Positions 7,680 to 13,378 of a stretch of 20,995 bases of DNA are shown here, in pieces. Each line of letters begins with the position of its first letter. Within the stretch, counting starts at the first letter, position 1. The notes under the pieces were generated by a model. That model was not told where the DNA came from and did not search any database. It saw only the letters and a list, made by a program, of their open reading frames with translations. Made by a program: the position numbers and the translations under genes. This DNA is from a virus. The DNA is taken from positions 1 to 20,995 of the IMG/VR virus record IMGVR_UViG_3300008262_000850. One strand, 5' to 3'.

Positions 7680-8096
7680 ATGAAATATATTACTAAATAT
7701 AAATTATTCGAAAATTCAGATTCCGATGAAGTAAAGGAAGATTTAGAATTTATATTAATTGATCTTAAAGATATTCAAATTAATTACTCTATAATAGAAA
7801 GGAGTAAATTTTTAGATGAACCTCACGAGGATTGGTTTAGGAACACAAGGGTAGAAAGTGGATTTAAAGACTATGTTAATGTCAGTGTGTCTACAAACAA
7901 AAATCATATTGAGGAAATTGTCAATATAGTGAAAGAGTGTATTGGTTACATGACCAACCTGGGTTGGAAGTATCACACAACGATTGATAGAGGAGTTAGA
8001 ATAATTGACTTAGATTTAGATGAGTTAATATCTTTATATAATACAGATATTTCAGAATACCTAGGAGAAATTCACATACACTTTTGGAAAATATGA
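7680..8096 (+). CDS. Hypothetical protein with MK-leader (138 aa)
   Basis: I do not recognise a family. The ATG at 7680 follows the 168-aa gene by 30 bases, so the two are probably co-transcribed. The N-terminus MKYITKYKLFE resembles that of the small protein at 17698-18219 (MKYLKQFKLFLE) and, in general character, the capsid-targeting leaders of T4 internal proteins. LFE at 9-11 fits the L/I-x-E cleavage consensus of T4-type prohead proteases. The rest is an acidic alpha/beta domain with DYVNVSVSTNKNHIEEIVNI and a C-terminal EIHIHFWKI strand. Its TGA overlaps the ATG of the next gene (ATGA at 8093-8096), suggesting translational coupling. Confidence 0.7.
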   Translation: MKYITKYKLFENSDSDEVKEDLEFILIDLKDIQINYSIIERSKFLDEPHEDWFRNTRVESGFKDYVNVSVSTNKNHIEEIVNIVKECIGYMTNLGWKYHTTIDRGVRIIDLDLDELISLYNTDISEYLGEIHIHFWKI

Positions 8097-8359
8097 TGTT
8101 ACCATTCAAAGAACAAAAAATATCTGATAATAATTATATCAGAACATTCTATCAAGATGTTGATTCTGGAGATTTATACTGGCATCGTGATTTTGAAGAT
8201 AGAATAATTGAATCTATTGAGAAAACTGATTGGAAATTTCAACTAGATGATAAATTACCAATTAATATAGAAGGTGAAATATTTATACCTAAAGGAGTTT
8301 ATCACAGATTAATAAAGGGTACTGGTGATTTGATGATTAGACTACAAAAGTTAGATTAG
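8093..8359 (+). CDS. Small cupin-like phage protein (88 aa)
   Basis: The frame is open from a TTG at 8084, but I chose the ATG at 8093: it forms an ATGA overlap with the upstream stop, and a second ATG follows directly. The protein shows a pattern I associate with small single-domain cupin-like proteins in T4-like phages: LYWHRDFEDR (28-37), DWKFQLDDKLPI (46-57), an IPKGVYHRLIKG segment (65-76) and a final strand DLMIRLQ. The two His-Arg sites (H31-R32 and H71-R72) could line a cupin pocket. No enzymatic activity can be assigned. Its stop overlaps the stop of the convergent nuclease gene by 3 bases. Confidence 0.7.
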   Translation: MMLPFKEQKISDNNYIRTFYQDVDSGDLYWHRDFEDRIIESIEKTDWKFQLDDKLPINIEGEIFIPKGVYHRLIKGTGDLMIRLQKLD

Positions 8360-9462
8360 TCGTTTTTAACTTTATAGTTCTCATTGTATATTTTTATAAC
8401 TTCAGAAAACTCAGAAATTATACCACTTTTAAAGTTCTCATTGTCATACTTTTGATTTTCAATATAACTTTTTATAAAATCCTCGTATTCTAACTGAATT
8501 GATATTTTAAGTTCTTCTTCTGTAAGTTCTTTATCTTTCTTTTCTTTTTCACCTTTTACAATATCATCTAAGTATTCAACAGATGAGAAATTGCCTACCT
8601 CTAAAAGAGTTTCTAACTTTCTTCTAATTTTTCTATTACTAATGAGTAAGTTATTAGATATAACTAGGTCTATATAGTCCTTTGAATTTTTAAGAGAGTC
8701 AATTGCATCAATATCATCTTCAGTAACAACTTGCACTTTTTTAAAGACGGGAGAATAGGTGTTAGGTTCAAAATGTACTTCTCCACTAACTAAATCAAGT
8801 ACTGTAATTCCTTTTTGATCTCCCATATCGTTTCGGTCCATTTGATAGGGTGACCCTATAAATGTGAAGTTTTTATGAGTTTGTCTGATGTGGATGTGTC
8901 CCGAGAATACGTGTTTAAATCTATTAAATTCATCTACATCTATCTTATCTGCGTTTCTATGTGCAACAGAGTTTAAATGCATTCTACACCCATTTAAATC
9001 ACTATGACAGAACAAATAATCTCCTGAATTAGATTGAATCTCTTTTATCATATCTAATCTTTTTTCAACCCACGGCATTAAGACTAATTTACTTCCAAAA
9101 ACTTCTACACTGGTAGTCTCGGTATAGACTGTAATATTGTCAACAAAATTAAATAGTCTAACTGAATTGACATCATTAGTGCCTTTATTCCAAAGATCAT
9201 GATTTCCAACAATTAAATGTACTGGTAATATTTTAGAAATCTCAGTTAATATTTTCTCAGCCTTATAAGAAGCAATAATTGGAATAGATGTACGGTTATC
9301 ATATAGATCGCCACAATGAACGAGTATATCTCCCTCTTTAGCATTTTCTTTTAGATATGGAATAAAAAAATTATAGAAATAGTCTTCCATCATATTTAAC
9401 CATTTATCTAAATTGTTTAGATAAACTCCGAAATGCCAATCAGTTGTTATAAATACCTTCAT
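8356..9462 (-). CDS. 47: Recombination nuclease subunit, gp47/SbcD/Mre11-type metallophosphoesterase
   Basis: This 368-aa protein has the full set of Mre11/SbcD phosphoesterase motifs: DWH (D8, H10), GDLYD (51-55), GNHD (86-89), H153 in CHSD, and GHIH (188-191). T4 gp47 (about 340 aa) pairs with the gp46 ATPase to process DNA ends in recombination-dependent replication. No gp46/SbcC gene is in this window. Residues ~240-368 are charged and helical, with a run of K/E around 305-325, consistent with the cap and partner-binding region. It lies among virion genes on its own short transcript: a variant promoter motif sits 8 bases before the ATG, and its end is convergent with the cupin-like gene. 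Confidence 0.92.
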   Translation of the reverse strand: MKVFITTDWHFGVYLNNLDKWLNMMEDYFYNFFIPYLKENAKEGDILVHCGDLYDNRTSIPIIASYKAEKILTEISKILPVHLIVGNHDLWNKGTNDVNSVRLFNFVDNITVYTETTSVEVFGSKLVLMPWVEKRLDMIKEIQSNSGDYLFCHSDLNGCRMHLNSVAHRNADKIDVDEFNRFKHVFSGHIHIRQTHKNFTFIGSPYQMDRNDMGDQKGITVLDLVSGEVHFEPNTYSPVFKKVQVVTEDDIDAIDSLKNSKDYIDLVISNNLLISNRKIRRKLETLLEVGNFSSVEYLDDIVKGEKEKKDKELTEEELKISIQLEYEDFIKSYIENQKYDNENFKSGIISEFSEVIKIYNENYKVKND

Positions 9463-9470
9463 CTAAAATA

Positions 9471-9481
9471 TTATATTTTAA
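9471..9481 (-). promoter_or_regulatory. Promoter-like motif (TTAAAATATAA) before gp47
   Basis: The minus strand reads TTAAAATATAA, one base different from TTAATATATAA seen before other genes. It ends 8 bases before the gp47 ATG, so the transcript would have almost no leader. It is moderate to weak evidence by itself and is supported by the recurrence of the motif. Confidence 0.35.
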
Positions 9482-9512
9482 TTTTATATGAAGAATTCTT
9501 AGTTATGTTCAA

Positions 9513-9544
9513 TAAAAAAACCGACACAAAGTATCGGTTTTTTA
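9513..9544 (-). terminator. Rho-independent terminator after the tail tube gene
   Basis: Read on the minus strand, AAAAAACCGATAC, a TTT loop, then GTGTCGGTTTTTT forms a strong hairpin followed by a T-run. The one internal mismatch is a G-U wobble only when transcribed from the minus strand, so it fits the tail tube transcript. It also separates the tube transcript from gp47. Confidence 0.85.
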
Positions 9545-9565
9545 TTAAATATTTCTGAAATTTTA

Positions 9566-10192
9566 TTAATATCCAGCAACAAATGGAGGTGCAATTGTAA
9601 ATGTACCATCGATATATTCATCAACCCAGTAGTCACAAACAAAGTTTGCGGTTACGTTTGCTAAGATACCTTGTCCTTCATAAGTAAGTGAAGGTGATGA
9701 TACCGCCTTTAATTGACAGTTTTGGAAAGTTACTCTTCTAAGTACCAATCCTTTTTTATCGTGTTGGTTAACGATAAGTGTACCAACAGTATCTGCCTTA
9801 TAATGCAAATAACCGTTTTGTGAATTCCAAGCCAAATCGTACCAAGCTCTAAGTGCAGCCCAAGTTTCCATAGAACCGTTATTGTTTACGTTAACGTTAA
9901 AAGAAACTGCTAGGTCTTCGATGTGTGTTTCACTTGGACCAGCATTGATGAACGCACGAGTTGAGTACTTCCATCTTTGGTTAGAAACACCAAGAGTTTT
10001 GTTGGTTGTATTCAAATCAATTGATAAAGCTTGTTGTAGAAACAAAATTGGGTCTCTACCTTGAGCTTGAAGAATCGTAGGTAACACGAATGTAACCTCG
10101 AACAAGTTTAAATATACTGGTTCTTGTGGGTTGGTACCCGGACCACCAGGAGCTCCAGCTACTTGTAACTGGGTAAAATGTGGAAGCGGCAT
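9566..10192 (-). CDS. 19: Tail tube protein, gp19-like
   Basis: This 208-aa protein has the layout of a T4 gp19-type tail tube subunit, the Hcp-like ring that stacks to form the inner tube inside the sheath. The N-terminus is Pro/Gly-rich, followed by strands YLNLFEVTFVLP (27-38). RWKYSTRAFINAGPSETHIE (73-92) leads to SFNVNVNNNG. WAALRAWYDLAWNSQNG (111-127) is the tube-family helix-loop with the WYDL.(Y/W)N pattern. VLRRVTFQNCQLKAV (150-164) and a final strand pair follow. It is somewhat longer than T4 gp19 (163 aa). It stands alone between a promoter region and a good terminator, consistent with the high, separate expression a major tail protein needs. Confidence 0.88.
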   Translation of the reverse strand: MPLPHFTQLQVAGAPGGPGTNPQEPVYLNLFEVTFVLPTILQAQGRDPILFLQQALSIDLNTTNKTLGVSNQRWKYSTRAFINAGPSETHIEDLAVSFNVNVNNNGSMETWAALRAWYDLAWNSQNGYLHYKADTVGTLIVNQHDKKGLVLRRVTFQNCQLKAVSSPSLTYEGQGILANVTANFVCDYWVDEYIDGTFTIAPPFVAGY

Positions 10193-10402
10193 AATTAATT
10201 TTTTTATTTTTTGTTTAATCGCTTTGGCAACTATGAATTATATATTTTATCTATAATTACCTCTATCTAATTACATGATTATATATTGATATAAAAAAGT
10301 GACTTTTTTCCGATTTTTGGATATAAATTATGTTTTTTTTGAAAAAAACAAACCCAGAGAAACATAATATAAGTATATATACCTAAAAAATAATAAAATC
10401 AA
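10193..10402. promoter_or_regulatory. Divergent regulatory region between tail tube and gp26-like gene
   Basis: This 210-bp AT-rich gap lies between divergent starts. Minus-strand motif variants TAAAATATATAA (10238-10249) and TCAATATATAA (10279-10289) face the tube gene; the first leaves a 45-base leader. On the plus strand, an ATAATATAAGTATATATA stretch (10363-10380) precedes the gp26-like ATG. Between them are two A/T-tract inverted repeats, 10293-10309 (AAAAAAGTGACTTTTTT) and 10332-10349 (GTTTTTTTTGAAAAAAAC). These could be weak hairpins or bent DNA. No gene is seen here. Confidence 0.45.
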
Positions 10403-11344
10403 ATGTCAACTAATAAAGAAATGTCAGAAGAAGATTTTTTGAAAAAACATCTTGAAGAAAGAGAAAAGAAATCCACTGACTTTAATCCAGCTAAAAACAT
10501 GGCTGAACAAATTGTTGTTCAAAATGTTGATAATACTAAAGTTTCTGACCTTCAGTACTTTCATTTTGACATCAAAGATTTACCTTGTGGCAAATTCTAC
10601 CCAGCAGGAACATCCTTAATGATAAGACCAGCTATGGTAAAGGAAATTCAATCATATTCAATGGTAGATGATAATAACTTCTATGATATCGTTGAAAAAA
10701 TGAATGATATGCTACAATCATGTGTTAGAGTTAAATATTCAAACGGAAATATTGGTAGCTACTTAGATGTTAAAGATCAAGACAGACTTTATCTTGTTTT
10801 TACTATTAGAGAATTAACTTTTCAAAAAGGTAACACTCTTGCGGTAACAGTACCACACGGCGCAGGTGATGCTCAAATCGATCTTATAAGAGATAACTTT
10901 AAATTCCATGAAATCGATGAAAAACTTGAGAAGTTTTTTAATAAATCTAAAAACTGTTATGTTTTCAAAACGATTAATGGAAAAGAGTTCGAATTAACTC
11001 CTCCAAACATTGGTATACAAAAAGCCTTCACTGACTATATTATCAAAGAAAATAATGAGAATAGAACTCCCAATCTCGCATTTCTTAAAATTATACCTTT
11101 CATGCTTGAAGGTAGAAATTCAATAACTTACGAAGGTATAAAGGCTAAGTTAAAAGACTTCGAAGAAATGGATGATATCTCCTTCCAATTCTTAAACGCA
11201 GCAGTTGGTAAAATGACTTTTGGTATCAAAGAACTAGTTAAGAATATCAACGGAGAGGAGGTCCGTGCTGAAATGCAATTTCCCAACGGAGCGTCAGGTA
11301 TTTTCGTTGTTCATGATGCCTTTGAGGCCTTTATTGAAAAATAA
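10403..11344 (+). CDS. 26: gp26-like baseplate/tail-assembly protein (T4_baseplate family)
   Basis: This 313-aa protein resembles the T4 gp26 family, which acts in baseplate hub assembly. The recognisable core is DLPCGKFYPAGTSLMIRP (59-76), followed by a helical stretch with MNDMLQSCVRV (100-110) and LDVKDQDRLYLVFTIRELTF (121-140). After that come an acidic/basic middle and a helical C-terminal half. The first ~35 residues are a charged helix (EEDFLKKHLEEREKK). The frame ends GAA-AAA-TAA at 11336-11344. A second frame, +1 relative to this one, continues for 73 codons and looks like a natural C-terminal extension, as in the frameshifted tail-assembly chaperone pairs of many phages. The ATG at 10403 follows an A-rich leader. 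The family call is by pattern only; gp26 versus general tail chaperone is uncertain. Confidence 0.72.
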   Translation: MSTNKEMSEEDFLKKHLEEREKKSTDFNPAKNMAEQIVVQNVDNTKVSDLQYFHFDIKDLPCGKFYPAGTSLMIRPAMVKEIQSYSMVDDNNFYDIVEKMNDMLQSCVRVKYSNGNIGSYLDVKDQDRLYLVFTIRELTFQKGNTLAVTVPHGAGDAQIDLIRDNFKFHEIDEKLEKFFNKSKNCYVFKTINGKEFELTPPNIGIQKAFTDYIIKENNENRTPNLAFLKIIPFMLEGRNSITYEGIKAKLKDFEEMDDISFQFLNAAVGKMTFGIKELVKNINGEEVRAEMQFPNGASGIFVVHDAFEAFIEK

Positions 11345-11564
11345 ACTTCTTCTTCAAAAGCACTTTCATGTTAACGAATTTTCAATTGATAATTGGCCAT
11401 TCTGGATGTTAGAAGAAAATATACAAATTGTCAATGAATTAAATGAAGAAGAAGAAAAGCAAAGAAAGCAAGATGAAGATTCACAACAAAAAGGAATGCC
11501 AAACTTCAATCCTAATCAGATAATGAGTGGTATGAATAATCTAGGTAGTGGATTCAAACCATAA
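11313..11564 (+). CDS. C-terminal extension frame of the gp26-like protein (probable frameshift product)
   Basis: The frame is open from 11265 (GTG) to TAA at 11562-11564; the first ATG is at 11313, inside the upstream gene. The part beyond the upstream stop (from 11343) encodes 73 residues, starting KLLLQKHFHVNEFSIDNWPF. It has WPFWMLEENI, an acidic/Gln-rich helix (NELNEEEEKQRKQDEDSQQK) and a Gly/Asn/Met tail ending GSGFKP. It is short, helical and charged, as expected for the 'T' part of a tail chaperone pair. Reading GAA-AAA-TAA with a +1 move, or a -2 move in which Lys-tRNA re-pairs on AAA (11337-11339), fuses it to the 313-aa protein as a ~386-aa product. Independent start at the ATG pair 11313/11316 by coupling is the alternative. 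Confidence 0.6.
   Translation: MMPLRPLLKNKLLLQKHFHVNEFSIDNWPFWMLEENIQIVNELNEEEEKQRKQDEDSQQKGMPNFNPNQIMSGMNNLGSGFKP
11336..11345 (+). other. Candidate recoding site GAA-AAA-TAA-A
   Basis: The zero frame ends GAA AAA TAA, followed by A. A +1 move skips T and gives AAA-CTT. A -2 move puts AAA (39-41) back onto AAA (37-39) with perfect pairing and then reads AAT-AAA-CTT. Both enter the downstream frame. A-rich slip sites directly before a stop are typical of shift-prone sequences. No clear Shine-Dalgarno stimulator is visible; GGAGAGGAGG (11251-11260), some 75 bases upstream, is too far to act in the classical way. Confidence 0.5.
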
Positions 11565-11566
11565 AT

Positions 11567-11595
11567 AAAATCCCAGAATATTCTGGGATTTTTTA
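11567..11595. terminator. Bidirectional hairpin terminator between gp26-like and homing endonuclease genes
   Basis: TCCCAGAATATTCTGGGA (11571-11588) is a perfect inverted repeat, extended by A-runs and T-runs on both sides (AAAATCCC...GGGATTTTTT). It can therefore end both convergent transcripts: the plus-strand unit ending at 11564 and the minus-strand endonuclease ending at 11593. Confidence 0.88.
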
Positions 11596-13287
11596 TTTTG
11601 TCAATATCCATTTTTTATTACCAGCATTATAAACTCTATAAAATCCCCATTCCTCCATAATTTGTTGCTCGGTCTTATCCATATCACCACCAATTTTTTT
11701 CAATCTTGATTTTCTCCAATTAAAACGATTTTCTCTTTTTTGATCAATTACATACCAATAACTCGGTGATGATGTGTGTTGATATGAAAATCCTAATTTA
11801 TCATACATATTACCGTCTGAAATCATATTATCAGAATAGGTTTCAATAGACAATGGATCATACTTTTTTAAAAAGTAACTTAACAACCTAGAAGAACCAC
11901 CAACAACAGTAGTAAAAATTTTATTACAAAATCTAGTTAATTCATAGACTCCTTCTCTGTGTCTACCTCCTAATGGTAGTCTTAATTTTGAAAATGTCAT
12001 TAGAGATACCAAAATTCCTTGATAAAATAAACCAATTCTAATAGAAGATTTACAATCACCTTGAAAGTGATTTTCGTTTAAAAAGGCCTTTGAGGAACTA
12101 TAATCTATTTCTATAATCTCACATTTTCTTGCTGGAATTTTTGTTGATTTATTAAGCTTATTAAGAATAAATGATTTGCAAATCTCTCGTTTGATAGTCC
12201 AATCATCTTCCCATATAGTTAAAAGTTTTATATTATTAGAACTTGCAACCTCTCTTTTAACCAAGTGATAGTTCTCATTTTTATATTTAGATGAGTGCCA
12301 CCATAATCCATTGAATTCGAATCCAATGTTTAGTGATGGAAGAAATATATCTATCTCGTAAGGTTTTATCGAAGATCTATCATCAACTAGTATCTCACCG
12401 GCGTAATTTTCTTTGATAAAATTATAAACCTCGATCTGTGATATTGAAGAATTTTCAGAAATAGGAAAGCAGTTAGTACAAATACTAAGACCAGAATTAA
12501 TTCTATAATAGAATTGGTATGTTAATATTTTAAAATTCCGATCACACTTACAACATTTAAATAGTAGATGTGTAGATATCGATTTTTCAAAACCTAAAAA
12601 AACAAACTCATTAGTGTTTATTTTACTATTTATTCTAACAACATAATCATCATAGAAATGAGAAATCGTTTTTGAGTGAATCTCTTTATTTCTCCATGGA
12701 TGTTCAACTCCATATCTCTTTAATGATGTTAATTTAAAAGTATCTTTAAATGAACTTGATTTAAAAGATTCAATTCTTTTTTGCAATAACTCACTAGAAT
12801 TACTTGGATTTTCAACTCCCCAATTTTTGATTAAAGTTTGCATTGATTTATCTTGAATTGATTTTAAATTCATAGGTGAATTATGACCATATTTCTCTTG
12901 ATTAGTTTTTATGATTTTATCTTTTATCTCTTGTGACTGAGCAGGAGATTTTGTACCCCATTTAGATATTGATTTCTCTTCTTTGATCTTCTTTATATTT
13001 GGGTCGTCCGAAACACACTTCTTCGAGCAATATTTCAAGTACCCAATCGTTGAATTTTTAAATTTAACTCTATTATTACAATTTGAATTTTTACAAGCTG
13101 GTATTGACTTCAATTCATTTAAAACGAGATAAACTTTTTCCTTAAAACTAATATCTACTATTTTATTGATATCACAATATGAAACAATAAAATTATATTC
13201 TTCTGGAAAATTTTTATATAAAAAAGATTCTTTGTACAGTTTTCCCGATGGATCCGGGTTTCTAAAAATATCTAAATTCATAAACAT
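11593..13287 (-). CDS. Free-standing homing endonuclease, Vsr-like/PD-(D/E)XK type with DNA-binding repeats
   Basis: This 564-aa protein has the build of large phage homing endonucleases. The N-terminal part has a Cys4 zinc-binding site (C65, C70, C87, C91). Next come four copies of a ~30-residue repeat with an (Y/W)G-x-x-(S/N/H)P core (KWGTKSP, KYGHNSP, NWGVENP, RYGVEHP; residues ~109-200), likely DNA-binding. A second zinc site follows (C245, C248, C270, C273). The nuclease core has YEIDIFLPSLNIGFEFNGLWWHS (310-332), with candidate acidic residues E311, D313 and E324, then WEDDW (359-363), ARKCEI and LNENHFQG. The C-terminal domain (418-564) has ELTRFCNK, VVGGSSRLL and GFYRVYNAGNKKW. It has its own promoter motif and flanking hairpins and lies between sheath and gp26-like genes. 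No intron is evident. A second ATG at 13281 is an alternative start. Confidence 0.87.
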   Translation of the reverse strand: MFMNLDIFRNPDPSGKLYKESFLYKNFPEEYNFIVSYCDINKIVDISFKEKVYLVLNELKSIPACKNSNCNNRVKFKNSTIGYLKYCSKKCVSDDPNIKKIKEEKSISKWGTKSPAQSQEIKDKIIKTNQEKYGHNSPMNLKSIQDKSMQTLIKNWGVENPSNSSELLQKRIESFKSSSFKDTFKLTSLKRYGVEHPWRNKEIHSKTISHFYDDYVVRINSKINTNEFVFLGFEKSISTHLLFKCCKCDRNFKILTYQFYYRINSGLSICTNCFPISENSSISQIEVYNFIKENYAGEILVDDRSSIKPYEIDIFLPSLNIGFEFNGLWWHSSKYKNENYHLVKREVASSNNIKLLTIWEDDWTIKREICKSFILNKLNKSTKIPARKCEIIEIDYSSSKAFLNENHFQGDCKSSIRIGLFYQGILVSLMTFSKLRLPLGGRHREGVYELTRFCNKIFTTVVGGSSRLLSYFLKKYDPLSIETYSDNMISDGNMYDKLGFSYQHTSSPSYWYVIDQKRENRFNWRKSRLKKIGGDMDKTEQQIMEEWGFYRVYNAGNKKWILTK

Positions 13288-13299
13288 ATAAGTTTAACA

Positions 13300-13310
13300 T
13301 ATATATTAAA
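13300..13310 (-). promoter_or_regulatory. Promoter-like motif (TTTAATATATA) before the endonuclease
   Basis: The minus strand reads TTTAATATATATG, an exact copy of the recurring motif, ending 12 bases before the ATG at 13287 and 18 before the ATG at 13281. It lets the endonuclease be transcribed independently of the sheath operon, which ends at the hairpin just upstream. Confidence 0.42.
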
Positions 13311-13332
13311 TACACCTATTTTGTTTAAATAA

Positions 13333-13360
13333 AAAACCCAGATATTCCTATCTGGGTTTT
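13333..13360 (-). terminator. Rho-independent terminator after the tail sheath gene
   Basis: This is a perfect 12-bp stem, AAAACCCAGATA / TATCTGGGTTTT, around TTCC on the plus strand. On the minus strand the loop is GGAA, a stable GNRA-type tetraloop, and the stem runs into TTTTTT. It lies 18 bases beyond the sheath stop. Its CCCAGA...TCTGGG core is nearly the same as in the hairpin on the other side of the endonuclease gene. Confidence 0.9.
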
Positions 13361-13378
13361 AATTATGTTTATTCAGAA

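Noticed and set aside
8084-8092. TTG start for the cupin-like gene
   Set aside because: ATG at 8093 makes a standard ATGA overlap with the upstream stop, so the TTG is unnecessary.
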